From NCBI GenBank assembly GCA_011763485.2, contig JAANSK020111127.1, positions 39,927 to 103,926 on the forward strand: a stretch of 64,000 bases of DNA, written 5' to 3'. Source of the stretch: Isoetes engelmannii. Lineage: Eukaryota > Streptophyta > Lycopodiopsida > Isoetales > Isoetaceae. Made by a program: the position numbers and the translations under genes. How positions within the stretch are numbered: the first letter of the stretch is position 1; each line of letters begins with the position of its first letter. Of the stretch, positions 49,867 to 57,680 are shown piece after piece. Below the pieces are notes generated by a model that was not told where the DNA came from, ran no database searches, and saw only the letters and a list, made by a program, of their open reading frames with translations.

Positions 49867-50064
49867 GTGGATATCGTAGGCACAGCCGGCGCCGGCGGTC
49901 AACAGGACCGCATTCGATTCGATCGAGCAGTCGGCATGCCTTGTTGTAGAAGCGGCTGCTGCATGCCCTTGAGGTTGCCAGTGATGGAGCCCGCCTCATG
50001 TCGTGATCGCACCATTTCTCGATCCGAAGGTGAATCGTCGGGACACTTTCATGTCACCGCGTAG
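49867..50064 (+). CDS. Doubtful small ORF before a terminator
   Basis: 65 codons from a GTG after GGTCAAC; the stop abuts a hairpin with TTTT. No conserved features. The stretch may equally be a small RNA. Confidence 0.25.
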   Translation: MDIVGTAGAGGQQDRIRFDRAVGMPCCRSGCCMPLRLPVMEPASCRDRTISRSEGESSGHFHVTA

Positions 50065-50091
50065 AAGCCCATGTCGAATATGGGTTTTCTT
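50064..50091 (+). terminator. Intrinsic terminator
   Basis: AGCCCAT, loop, ATGGG then TTTTCTT on the plus strand. Confidence 0.65.
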
Positions 50092-50092
50092 G

Positions 50093-50108
50093 TTGGCTAA
50101 AAAGCCAA
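50093..50108. promoter_or_regulatory. TTGGCT palindrome, motif family member
   Basis: TTGGCTAAAAAGCCAA is a perfect inverted repeat (TTGGCT/AGCCAA), matching half of the ATTGTAC-type motif. It lies about 77 bases before the histone-like gene. Confidence 0.45.
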
Positions 50109-50184
50109 ATTGCATTGTCGATCAAAGTTTTGTCTGATTAACTTGCAATGCAAGCCCTTGCTTGTCAGTCATAGAGGGACTCAA

Positions 50185-50922
50185 ATGGCAGTGAAGAAAG
50201 CAGTAAAGAAGGTGCCCGCCAAGAAGGCGGCACCGCAAAAGCCGGTGAAGAAAGCCGCTCAGAAAGTCGCTGCCAAGAAGGCTGCGAAGCCAGCGGCCAA
50301 GAAGGTTGCACCGCTGAAAGCTGCCAAGCCGGCCGCCAAGAAGGCCGCCCCTCTGAAGGCCCAGAAGCCGTCGGCCAAGAAGGCCGTCGTGAAGCCGGTG
50401 ACCAAGAAGACCTCGAAGCCGATCCCCGCAAAGCCGGCAGCGAAGAAGGCTGCTGCCAAGAAGGCCCCGGTCAAGAAAGTTGCGAAGCCGTCTGCCAAGC
50501 AGGTGGTTGTGAAGAAGGCCGCGAAGCCTGTTGCGAAGGCCGCACCAGCAAAGCCGATCGTGAAGAAGGGTGCCCCGACGAAGGCTGCAAAGCCCATCGC
50601 CAAGAAGCCCGCACCCGCGAAGCCGGTGGCCAAGAAGGCTGCGACCAAGGCCGCATTGAAGTCGGCGACCAAGCCCGTTTCGAAGAAGGCTCCGGTGAAA
50701 GCGGCCGCACCGATCGAGGTGAAGAAAGCCGCGGCCAAGAAGGCAGTCCCGGCACCGGTCGCGAAGAAGGCGGCCGTGAAAAAGCCGGCGGCCAAGCGAG
50801 CTCCGAAAGCTGCTCCTGCGCCAGTTCCGGCGCCGACCCCGGTGCCAGTCGAAGCGACGCAAGTTGCACCGACGGAGCCGACGTCTGCCGCTGCACCGGC
50901 CGCACCATCTGAAGCCCAATAG
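50185..50922 (+). CDS. Histone H1-like Lys/Ala/Pro-rich protein
   Basis: 245 residues made almost entirely of KKAA, AKKPA and KPVAKK repeats with a Pro/Ala tail. It resembles AlgP/Hc1-like bacterial histone-H1 analogues that bind DNA without sequence preference. Likely a nucleoid or chromatin modulator for the element, with the HU/IHF protein. The ATG at 50185 follows AGAGGGAC. Repeat-rich sequence may vary in length between relatives. Confidence 0.82.
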   Translation: MAVKKAVKKVPAKKAAPQKPVKKAAQKVAAKKAAKPAAKKVAPLKAAKPAAKKAAPLKAQKPSAKKAVVKPVTKKTSKPIPAKPAAKKAAAKKAPVKKVAKPSAKQVVVKKAAKPVAKAAPAKPIVKKGAPTKAAKPIAKKPAPAKPVAKKAATKAALKSATKPVSKKAPVKAAAPIEVKKAAAKKAVPAPVAKKAAVKKPAAKRAPKAAPAPVPAPTPVPVEATQVAPTEPTSAAAPAAPSEAQ

Positions 50923-50942
50923 TGACGCATCGGGGAGGTATT
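50923..50942. other. Region before the mini-array
   Basis: Includes the left arm of a stem GGGGAGG...CCTCCCC that overlaps repeat 1. It could be a terminator of the histone-like gene or part of the array leader. Confidence 0.35.
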
Positions 50943-51094
50943 GATGCCTCCCCGCTTGCGGGGATGATCGGTACTCGTACAGATCCCCCCTTGGTGTCGC
51001 GATCGTTGTTTCCCCGCGTTCGGGGATGATCGGCACTACGACGCCGCCGGCGTCCTGGCCATGAAGTTGTCTCACCGCGTTCGGGGATCAGTGG
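50943..51094 (+). CRISPR. Mini CRISPR-like array, type I-E-like, 3 repeats and 2 spacers
   Basis: Three 29-base units at 50943-50971, 51005-51033 and 51066-51094 with spacers of 33 and 32 bases. Unit 2 has a CCCCG...CGGGG hairpin and the end GATGATCGG, close to I-E repeats ending GATGAACCG. Unit 1 differs at 5 positions yet keeps its hairpin; unit 3 is degenerate at its end, as terminal repeats often are. No cas genes in the window, so it may use host Cas proteins. The gene at 51132 has its GATACC motif at the end of repeat 3. Confidence 0.72.
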
Positions 51095-51131
51095 ATACCT
51101 GTTGACCGGTCATCAATCAACAGGAGGCACC

Positions 51132-52046
51132 ATGAAACTCGTCATCAACCGCGGCACCGTCGTTCCCTTCGCTTCGCTCCCGGCCAACAGCATCGCGCTC
51201 GATGGCTATGTGCAGGGTGCGTTCATCGACCCGGCAGGCAACCGTTACTCTTTCGATCACCACGGCGACTGCATCCGCATGGTGACCTCGGCCACCTGTG
51301 TTCAGGTGCTGGACGCCATCCTGATGGGGCTCGATGTGCGGTCGATCGAGCAGGTCTTCGTGAATGACGTCGATGGGGATACGGCGCTGGCATTCGCGAT
51401 GCTCGAATCACCCCGGCTGGTCCTCGATCTCGAGTTCGCCAGCAAGGTGAGGCTGTACGGCTTGATCGATGCGCATGGGCCGGCCTATCCCTTCCACCCG
51501 GAAGAACGCCGTCAGCTGCATCAGGTCGACTGGGCGATGGCGCCGTGTTCCTCGGCACACCTCAGTGGAACCTACGCTACGGCTGACCTTCGGGAGATGC
51601 TGGCAGCCTGCGTTCAGCGCATTGCGGCCGTGCTTCCCGGTCGTCAGCAAGATGGGAGCGTTCACCCGATGAAGGCGCAGTGCCTGGCGGATGTCGCGGC
51701 CCGGTCAGTTGCCACGAGGAAGGCCATCTCTGTCGATCATCAGGGGGAGGGTTGGGCGCTGGTGAGGAGCGAAGATGGAAGCACCCAGGACGTCTACGCG
51801 GCGGGTCACTGTGCGTTCATCGTCTACAAGCAGCTGTCGGACGGGAGCTTCTCGTACACCGTTGCCAAAAAGTCCGATCTTCACCGCTTCCCCGTCAAGC
51901 GCGTCCTGGAAACGCTGGACGCAGTTGAGCCGGGTTGGGGTGGTGGAAGCTGCATCGGTGGCGCCCCCCGGAATTCGGACGGCTCGCGCTCGCGGATCGA
52001 CCCTGAGCGTCTGGTGAAGCTGATCGAGGCGATTCTGAACGCCTAG
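51132..52046 (+). CDS. Hypothetical protein, DHH-like N-terminal motif
   Basis: 304 residues. DGYVQGAFIDPAGNRYSFDHHGDC has the Asp and DHH triad of DHH-family phosphoesterases, and a late GWGGGSCIGGAPRNSDGS could be the substrate loop seen in the DHHA1 half. The match is partial. Cassette: GATACC at 51094, TCAACAGGAGG before the ATG, common terminator after. Function unknown. Confidence 0.5.
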   Translation: MKLVINRGTVVPFASLPANSIALDGYVQGAFIDPAGNRYSFDHHGDCIRMVTSATCVQVLDAILMGLDVRSIEQVFVNDVDGDTALAFAMLESPRLVLDLEFASKVRLYGLIDAHGPAYPFHPEERRQLHQVDWAMAPCSSAHLSGTYATADLREMLAACVQRIAAVLPGRQQDGSVHPMKAQCLADVAARSVATRKAISVDHQGEGWALVRSEDGSTQDVYAAGHCAFIVYKQLSDGSFSYTVAKKSDLHRFPVKRVLETLDAVEPGWGGGSCIGGAPRNSDGSRSRIDPERLVKLIEAILNA

Positions 52047-52061
52047 TCGTTCGGCTGTGAG

Positions 52062-52089
52062 AAACCTCTCTTCGGAGAGGTTTTTTTTG
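52062..52089 (+). terminator. Common UUCG terminator
   Basis: AAACCTCTC-TTCG-GAGAGGTT then a run of T. Confidence 0.9.
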
Positions 52090-52185
52090 CCCGCAGGCTG
52101 CTTTCCGCGGGCATCCCAGGCCATGACCCCAGCCCTGATACCGCCCTCCGTCAACAAGCGCTCCACACGGAGCAAGGAGGGGAAC

Positions 52186-52311
52186 ATGCTGCTCAGCTTC
52201 GTCATCTGGACCTGCGCGCCGATCGCCATCGGCTATGCGGTCTATCAGCTCGGAGGTCGAGCGATCTCCTGGGCCATCATGCACCGGCTGCAGAACGCCG
52301 GCAGCCGTTGA
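52186..52311 (+). CDS. Single-pass membrane peptide, 41 aa
   Basis: MLLSFVIWTCAPIAIGYAVY forms one hydrophobic segment, with a short basic tail. Full leader: GATACCG at 52137, GTCAACA, AAGGAGG, ATG. Own terminator downstream. Too short for family assignment. Confidence 0.55.
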   Translation: MLLSFVIWTCAPIAIGYAVYQLGGRAISWAIMHRLQNAGSR

Positions 52312-52332
52312 TGAACGTCCACCCGCTGCACT

Positions 52333-52358
52333 AGAACCCTGACTTCGGTCGGGGTTCT
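52333..52358 (+). terminator. Intrinsic terminator
   Basis: GAACCCTGAC-TTCG-GTCGGGGTTC then TTTG. Confidence 0.85.
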
Positions 52359-52385
52359 TTGTTTCTGCCCGTTACCTTGCCGCTA

Positions 52386-52412
52386 TTGTCCAAATAACCA
52401 ATGTGCTATGAT
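52386..52412 (+). promoter_or_regulatory. Promoter of the tmRNA
   Basis: TTGTCC (52386-52391), 15 bases, TATGAT (52407-52412). ATTGTCCAAATAACCAAT overlaps it, a member of the ATTG-N10-CAAT family. Confidence 0.55.
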
Positions 52413-52418
52413 GGACTC

Positions 52419-52670
52419 ATGGTTGTTTGATGTGGCGCGGAAGCGCTTCGGACGGGGGTTCGATTCCCCCCATCTCCACCACATGCGGCTTCTTCGTGAG
52501 GCTGTATCTGATGGGGATGCCTGGTTTCGACGGGGCGAAGAAGCAAAGCGGACAACTCGGAGAGGCGACTGACCGTCAATCAGCGCAAACCAAAGTAACT
52601 GCCAACGACAGTGCTTTCGCTCAGGCCGCCTAAGGCCTAGCTCAGGATCGTCGTCCTGATCACCCAAGAC
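52419..52670 (+). ncRNA. ssrA: Circularly permuted two-piece tmRNA
   Basis: The acceptor piece comes first: T-arm GGGGGTTCGATTCCCCC and CATCTCC-A-CCA end at 52481. After a 31-base spacer the coding piece starts at 52513 with GGGGATGCCTGGTTTCGACGGG, the classic tmRNA 5' end; GGGGATG pairs with CATCTCC. The tag frame (52601-52633) encodes ANDSAFAQAA then TAA. The reversed order is that of permuted tmRNAs. tmRNA frees stalled ribosomes with SmpB, which would have to come from the host. Exact 5' and 3' ends are estimates. Confidence 0.88.
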
Positions 52671-52672
52671 CA

Positions 52673-52702
52673 GGAAGCCCACCTATCAAGGTGGGCTTCT
52701 TC
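52673..52702 (+). terminator. Intrinsic terminator of the tmRNA
   Basis: GAAGCCCACCT, ATCA, AGGTGGGCTTC then TTCG. Confidence 0.88.
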
Positions 52703-52711
52703 GTTCCGGGG

Positions 52712-54460
52712 TCAGGTCATGATTGTCCGGATGTGCTCGGGCAGCGCTCCTACGATGCACATGTTGTCTTCGTCGCTCCAGAAGAAATAGATCCGGAGGC
52801 AGCGGGCTGGATCGCGCGTATTGCCGCCGTTCTTGATGTGCAGATCTAGCACCTGCTTGCGACCACGGTACTGCAGGACTGCATCACTGCCCGAGTTGTG
52901 GGCCGACCCGTTGGCGAATGCGGGGGTAATCTGCAGGCCCAGATCACGAAGCCCAGCTTCGAAGCGATCGTAGGCTCCGGAGACCCCCATCTTCGAATCC
53001 CGATACTCGGTGGCCATCAGCTGCAGGGCTTTATAGACGGTGGGGACATCCTCGAATATCGAGCCCGCTGCGAGTCGCGCGGCCTTATTGGTGATCGTGA
53101 TGGTGTTGGGATAGTGCTGTTCGGCCCAGTCCTGAAGGTCCTCGAGGGATTCTGGAATCGGAACCTCCGGCTTCTCGTGCCCACTGTCCCGAAGCGCGGT
53201 CATCAGGGACTCGACGTGAGCCCGCAGCCGGTAGTTCTCCGACCGGAGCTCGTCGGCTGCTGCTGATGCTGCCCGAGCCGATTCCTCTGCTGACTCCAGA
53301 GATTCATTGAAAAGGGTTTCGAGCTCGCCGAACTTTGCGATCTGCGTCTGAAGCGCCTGTACTTGCTCAGAGCTGTTGGTGGTACTGGCGGCAGCGGCTT
53401 TGCTGGCCTGGTTCATTTCGAACCGCGTCTGGGACTTCCTCAAGGTCGAGAAACGCGGCAAGGCTTCGGTGTTGAACGGGATCACGCTGAAGTGACACAC
53501 GTCCGACATCAGTATCTCGTTCAGCCGCGAATCCGAGACCCGATCAGTCCTCGGCTTCATATACAGCGGCATGGAGAATGGATCTCCGTACTCGCTGAAG
53601 TTCGTTGGGTAGATTCTGATGGCGCCATTGAACGTCGAGATCGCCTTCCCGAATCGTCGCGTGATCATGTACGAGACGTCATGTCTGACTGTGGCGACGT
53701 GAGCGAACCCTCGTGCCATCTTGGCCAGCGATGCTGCGGCTTTGCTCCGGATCTCACCGTCGACATCCTGGGAGAAGACCACGACCGGAAGCGACCGTTT
53801 TTCGTCTTCGATCAGGGCGATGAGTGCGGCACCCTCTTTTTCGTTGCGGACGTTAAGAGGGTTCCCGTTCAAGCGGAAGCCGTCGATCTCGAGGCCGATG
53901 GCCTCCTCAAGTTCCTTGATGAACCGCGGCGGCTTGAGGGCGTGCGCCCCTTCTGAAAGGACCGACATACGGAAGCCGAAATGGGCCCGTTCGCCTGAGC
54001 TGGCCAGGTGAGCTTCAACCGTCCAGATCCGGCCCGCGACTTCCTGGTCGACGCGGTTCAGGCGCAGGGCCCAGTAGGCATTCGGGTCGCCGACCGGCGT
54101 GATTACGCGGAGCGGATCGCCCGGTCGGTCGAGATCGAACGGCCGCCCATCGAGGGCGCCATCCGGGAGGATGCCGTGCTGCTCCTTGGCCCAGGTCAGG
54201 ATCAGTTCGCGCGCCTTAGGCAGCGCAACCGACGTCGGCTGCGTGAAATTTGCCTGGAGCATCATCAACGGAGTGTCGCGGAAGCTGCCCACCTCCTTGC
54301 GAGCCGGTCGCGCGTCGCGAGTCGGCGGGCTTGCGGCGGCTTGCTCGCCGACATCCAGCGGCTCTGGTGGCTCGCCTGGGACGCCTGCTGCGTCGGAATT
54401 GCTCACGGACAACACAGGCCGCTTTGAACGGCCGGCGGCTGGCTTTGAAGTAGGTTTCAT
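52712..54460 (-). CDS. Hypothetical protein, 582 aa, effector-like
   Basis: A low-complexity N-terminus (to ~60), an alpha/beta middle, a coiled coil (about 365-440, ASAAADELRSENYRL) and a conserved-looking C-terminus with DLHIKNGGNTRDPARCLRIY then FFWSDEDNMCIVGALPEH. That tail resembles the end of prophage and defence-island proteins of unknown function. It is coupled to the WYL regulator upstream (ATGA overlap). No enzymatic motif recognised. Confidence 0.5.
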   Translation of the reverse strand: MKPTSKPAAGRSKRPVLSVSNSDAAGVPGEPPEPLDVGEQAAASPPTRDARPARKEVGSFRDTPLMMLQANFTQPTSVALPKARELILTWAKEQHGILPDGALDGRPFDLDRPGDPLRVITPVGDPNAYWALRLNRVDQEVAGRIWTVEAHLASSGERAHFGFRMSVLSEGAHALKPPRFIKELEEAIGLEIDGFRLNGNPLNVRNEKEGAALIALIEDEKRSLPVVVFSQDVDGEIRSKAAASLAKMARGFAHVATVRHDVSYMITRRFGKAISTFNGAIRIYPTNFSEYGDPFSMPLYMKPRTDRVSDSRLNEILMSDVCHFSVIPFNTEALPRFSTLRKSQTRFEMNQASKAAAASTTNSSEQVQALQTQIAKFGELETLFNESLESAEESARAASAAADELRSENYRLRAHVESLMTALRDSGHEKPEVPIPESLEDLQDWAEQHYPNTITITNKAARLAAGSIFEDVPTVYKALQLMATEYRDSKMGVSGAYDRFEAGLRDLGLQITPAFANGSAHNSGSDAVLQYRGRKQVLDLHIKNGGNTRDPARCLRIYFFWSDEDNMCIVGALPEHIRTIMT

Positions 54461-55293
54461 CCGGGGCCTGCTGGGGTGAACAAGAATTGCTTCACGTCCT
54501 TGAGGTTCATCAGCTCAAGGAGGAATTCGGGTGGCTTCTGGACGCTGGGATCGGTTGCGATCCTGGCGTCGTTCAGCGTGTAGGGGACCAGAGCGCCCCG
54601 GACCTTCAGTTTTCGAGCAGCAGCCCCTGAGCAGAACTCCCCGCGAACCGCGTCATGCTGGTTCGGGAGCAGATCTCGATGGGGGCAGATCCGCAGGGAC
54701 ACGAAGGTGTTCCAGTTGTCGTCTGCTGGCATGGCCGGCGGAGGCTCGTCGACCAACTCCAGGTTGCTCATGCGGCCGAAGTTGAAGTCGCGGTACTCGA
54801 GACGCTTCACACACCAGCCGCGGATGTGCCAGCGCTGGGTCAGTCGAATGACGGCATGGGGGTAGATCACCCGGCGCAGGGGCAGCTCCTGGGTCATGGA
54901 GGAGTAGGTCATCTCCACGCCCAGCCCTTGCTCGCAGGCTTCGCGGATCAGTCTGAAGCGGTCCGCCGGCGGGTCCATGAACCGCGCACGCCCATCCTCG
55001 AACCAGGTCGGATGTTCTGGATGTGCGACATCGAGGATGCGCAGGAACTCGTCCAGCTCACCCCCGCACTTCTCAGGGAGCGTCGCGTTGGCCAGCCGCC
55101 AGCTCTTCGACCCAGTGTCAAAAGCCATGACGTCCGGCGCGACTTCCCGAAACTCAGCGATCAGCCTGCTGGCCTGCACAGATTGGAGCCCGAAGATCTC
55201 CTTCAGCTGCCGCGGCCGGACCTCGCCCTGCCATCGAAGCAGGGTCCAGAGGACTCGGAAGCGCTCGTCGCGGATCTTGAGATTTCTCGCCAT
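54457..55293 (-). CDS. WYL-domain transcription regulator
   Basis: 278 residues. The N-terminal wHTH (RPRQLKEIFGLQSVQASRLI) is followed by a WYL-type core: VEMTYSSMTQELPLRRVIYPH, RWHIRGWCVKRLEYRDFNFGRMSNLEL. Such regulators sense ligands (often nucleic-acid signals) and commonly control phage-defence genes. The start is next to a TGATAA-GG-TTATCA operator, so it likely represses itself. First gene of a two-gene operon. Confidence 0.8.
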   Translation of the reverse strand: MARNLKIRDERFRVLWTLLRWQGEVRPRQLKEIFGLQSVQASRLIAEFREVAPDVMAFDTGSKSWRLANATLPEKCGGELDEFLRILDVAHPEHPTWFEDGRARFMDPPADRFRLIREACEQGLGVEMTYSSMTQELPLRRVIYPHAVIRLTQRWHIRGWCVKRLEYRDFNFGRMSNLELVDEPPPAMPADDNWNTFVSLRICPHRDLLPNQHDAVRGEFCSGAAARKLKVRGALVPYTLNDARIATDPSVQKPPEFLLELMNLKDVKQFLFTPAGPG

Positions 55294-55294
55294 T

Positions 55295-55308
55295 TGATAA
55301 GGTTATCA
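55295..55308 (-). promoter_or_regulatory. WYL operator
   Basis: TGATAA-GG-TTATCA, an inverted repeat ending two bases before the regulator's ATG; TATGAT within it is a -10 candidate, giving a leaderless message. Confidence 0.55.
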
Positions 55309-55388
55309 TAAAAGGCAACATCAGTCGAGACCGCGACTTGGCACCGTCATGGATACCGTGGGATGTGTCAACAACCACAGGAGGCTTC

Positions 55389-55733
55389 ATGACCAACGCA
55401 ACCGCTGCACCGACAGTCGCTGATCCGTTCGAGAACTGGTGGGATACGTTCAAGCCGATCGGTAACCCGACGGCGAACGCCGGCCCGCACATCGGCGATG
55501 AACCCAAGATGTTCGAGACCTACGGTGATGACCTTGCCGCGGTCAACAGGGCATTCGACGCCAACCCGGGCACCGTCTGGACCATGGTCGATTGCGACGG
55601 GAAGCTCTGGATCACGCCAGGGTTTCACTTCGTCAACCGCATGGGCTACTTCATCACCGAGGTCGCGTTCCAGGACGATCAGCAGGACATCCCGGTCGAC
55701 GACGATGACGAGGAAACCGAAGACGAGGCCTAG
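55389..55733 (+). CDS. Hypothetical acidic protein, 114 aa
   Basis: FENWWDTFKPIGNPTAN and LWITPGFHFVNRMGYFITEV, then a long Asp/Glu tail (IPVDDDDEETEDEA). Unknown; typical of small plasmid or phage proteins. Cassette: GATACCG at 55352, GTCAACA, AGGAGG, ATG, own terminator. Confidence 0.6.
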   Translation: MTNATAAPTVADPFENWWDTFKPIGNPTANAGPHIGDEPKMFETYGDDLAAVNRAFDANPGTVWTMVDCDGKLWITPGFHFVNRMGYFITEVAFQDDQQDIPVDDDDEETEDEA

Positions 55734-55749
55734 CCCCGCCTGATTCACA

Positions 55750-55780
55750 GAGCCCTTCCACCGGAAGGGCTTTTTCTTGG
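55750..55780 (+). terminator. Intrinsic terminator
   Basis: AGAGCCCTTCCACCGGAAGGGCTTTTTC: an 8-bp stem with T run. Confidence 0.85.
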
Positions 55781-56221
55781 GGTCCAGAAACGCGAAAGCC
55801 CCGCGGGGCGGGGCTCTCAGGTGTCTGCGGAGTCTGGCAACAAGGTACTCCCACCTTGGTCAACAACGGCTTTCGGCCTTGGAGGCATGACAGGCGAATT
55901 GATTCGCCGTTCTAGTGCCCACCGTGCCCGCAGCTGCCATTGCGGGTCGGCGATCAGCAGGTTGTCTCGCGACAACCCCACAAATAGGTGTTGGTCCCCA
56001 CACATGGCTCCAACCGCCATGGTCAACAATGTCCTTGCGGACTAAGGAGGCGCTTACAGATGCTCCGAGGAGCACCATTCTAGTGCCATCACAAGAGCGA
56101 AGCGTAGGGTTTTGCCCTGTGACGGTACTACGGTATCACGGATTTTTGAGCTTGAAAAAGCGGTCGCCAGGTCGGCCTTGTTTCGCCCATGAATCGGGCA
56201 TTTTCGGCCAGGCTTCCGGCG
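55781..56221. other. Intergenic stretch with two leader-like sequences
   Basis: Two plus-strand copies of GTCAACA followed by a GGAGG (near 55860 and 56021) and the repeated phrase TTCTAGTGCC (55911 and 56079). A minus-strand hairpin AGCCCCGC...GCGGGGCT lies at 55796-55816. See the small ORF at 55887. Confidence 0.35.
55887..56045 (+). CDS. Possible small basic protein, 52 aa
   Basis: ATG after TTGGAGGC and, upstream, GTCAACAA. MTGELIRRSSAHRARSCHCG, basic, with three cysteines. The leader fits the window's pattern except that GATACC is absent. Confidence 0.3.
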   Translation: MTGELIRRSSAHRARSCHCGSAISRLSRDNPTNRCWSPHMAPTAMVNNVLAD

Positions 56222-56683
56222 CTACAGCACCGGTGCGTAGCGTTGCTCTTCGATCTGCTTCTTGACCTTCATTGGGTCGGCGACGGTCAGGAAGAACACG
56301 TCCGACACTCCGACCCCGGACACAACGACATTCCCGAACCCCATGATCCGGCCGGTGAAGGACTGCTTGATCTCGACGGTTTCGATCCGTGAGATGTTCA
56401 TCTCCTCGGTGACCCTCGCGACGATCCCCTTCTTGTAGACGACCCGGCGATTGGTCAGGCCGTACTCGAGGAACTTCAGGTGCATGTGGGGCACGAGAGC
56501 CATCGGCAGGGCGCCGGCGACCAGGTACAGGGCGCGGATGTCTTGGGTGGCGATGTAGCCGGCAACCGGGAACCCGATGGCCGCGAGGTACAGGCCCCAG
56601 ACCTTGATCCAGGCGACCCAGTGCAGAGGGAACCGGCGGACGATCTGCTCACCGCTGGACAGGGAATCATTCAGGTAGGACAC
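56222..56683 (-). CDS. bPH2/YdbT-like membrane PH-domain protein
   Basis: 153 residues. Two hydrophobic segments (about 24-60, including WGLYLAAIGFPVAGYIA) are followed by EYGLTNRRVVYKKGIVARVT and EEMNISRIETVEIKQSF, the first strands of a bacterial PH domain (DUF304/bPH_2). It should sit in the inner membrane; role unknown. GTG start, with GATACCG (56713-56718 on the minus strand) upstream. Confidence 0.78.
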   Translation of the reverse strand: MSYLNDSLSSGEQIVRRFPLHWVAWIKVWGLYLAAIGFPVAGYIATQDIRALYLVAGALPMALVPHMHLKFLEYGLTNRRVVYKKGIVARVTEEMNISRIETVEIKQSFTGRIMGFGNVVVSGVGVSDVFFLTVADPMKVKKQIEEQRYAPVL

Positions 56684-56769
56684 AGCGGATCTCGTTCGGG
56701 TTGATGCCTGACGGTATCCGCGCCGGCCGGAGCCGATCCCCTGGCTCAGCGACTTTCGGTCGCACCAAA

Positions 56770-56797
56770 AGAAAGACCTCTCCGAAGAGAGGTCTTG
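56770..56797 (-). terminator. Common UUCG terminator, minus-strand copy
   Basis: GACCTCTC-TTCG-GAGAGGTC then TTTCTTTT on the minus strand; ends the ArdB gene. Confidence 0.88.
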
Positions 56798-56809
56798 TGG
56801 TGCTGCAGG

Positions 56810-57241
56810 TCAGTCGATCAGGCGGAAGATCGCCTGGGCTTCCGGGTGATCGCCGGCGTATGCCATCAGGCGGTCGTAGTTGTTGCAGAGCAGTTCCTGC
56901 ATCGGGCCTTTCACCGAAAACGACATGTGGCTCATCGTGAAGATGCAGGCCACGAGACCGGCAACTTCGGGGGAGACCGAAGCGCTGGCGCCGTTCATGT
57001 TGCAGCTGAGCTGGATGCGCGTGTCGCTGCTGCGCGGGTACATGAAGAAGCCGCCGTTCGACAGCTCGACGAACTCCCACATGCCGCCGACATAGTTCGG
57101 ATCGAGCCGGCGCATGAACGTGTAGATCGACGGTTCGACGGTGAAGCAGGCCGTTCTGCCGAAGTACCGCTCGAGGGTGCCGTTGCGACGATCGTCCGAG
57201 ACCACCGTTGCCACGACCTTCACGTCTTCAAGCTGTTCCAT
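56810..57241 (-). CDS. ardB: ArdB/KlcA-type antirestriction protein
   Basis: 143 residues. RTACFTVEPSIYTFMRRLDPNYVGGMWEFVELSNGGF, written in pieces here: the GG-x-WEFxELSNGGFFMYP core is the signature of ArdB/KlcA proteins, which protect incoming plasmids from type I restriction. Leader on the minus strand: GATACC (57283-57288), GTCAACA, CAGGAGG, ATG. Ends at the common terminator. Its presence next to an hsdMS locus is notable. Confidence 0.88.
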   Translation of the reverse strand: MEQLEDVKVVATVVSDDRRNGTLERYFGRTACFTVEPSIYTFMRRLDPNYVGGMWEFVELSNGGFFMYPRSSDTRIQLSCNMNGASASVSPEVAGLVACIFTMSHMSFSVKGPMQELLCNNYDRLMAYAGDHPEAQAIFRLID

Positions 57242-57514
57242 CTACCACCTCCTGGCCATCTGGCCTTGTTGACTGATCAGGAGGTATCCCCCGCCCGGCG
57301 ATGGGGGGTGTGGGGCACCGCCCCGCGACAGGCCGCAGGCCGGAAACCCGATGCACGAGCGTAAGGGGCCGGGCCGCCCGAGAAGATCCGTTCAGAGGTA
57401 GCCCCACCTCGGACAACCCGCTTTTCAGCCCCATCCGAAACCCAGTGATACCGCCGACCGGTCAACAAAGCTGACGGTCTGCAATCGCAGACGGGCTTCA
57501 CAAGGAGGCTTGTC

Positions 57515-57661
57515 ATGAAGGTCAACTATCGTCGTCTCGCCGCTGGTCGTGAATCCTCGAAGCATTACGACAGCCAGTACTCGAGCAAAGAAGGTCGTCG
57601 TCAGGAACGCCGTTCCTCCGACAACCGCCGTGAAGTTCGCGAGGCTCTCGCCCATCGCTAA
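57515..57661 (+). CDS. Small basic protein, 48 aa
   Basis: MKVNYRRLAAGRESSKHYDS and a very Arg-rich end (RRQERRSSDNRRE), suggesting nucleic-acid binding. Cassette: GATACCG at 57447, GTCAACA, a stem-loop in the leader (57472-57495), AAGGAGG, ATG, common terminator. Confidence 0.6.
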   Translation: MKVNYRRLAAGRESSKHYDSQYSSKEGRRQERRSSDNRREVREALAHR

Positions 57662-57680
57662 CCCATTCGGCAATCGTCAC

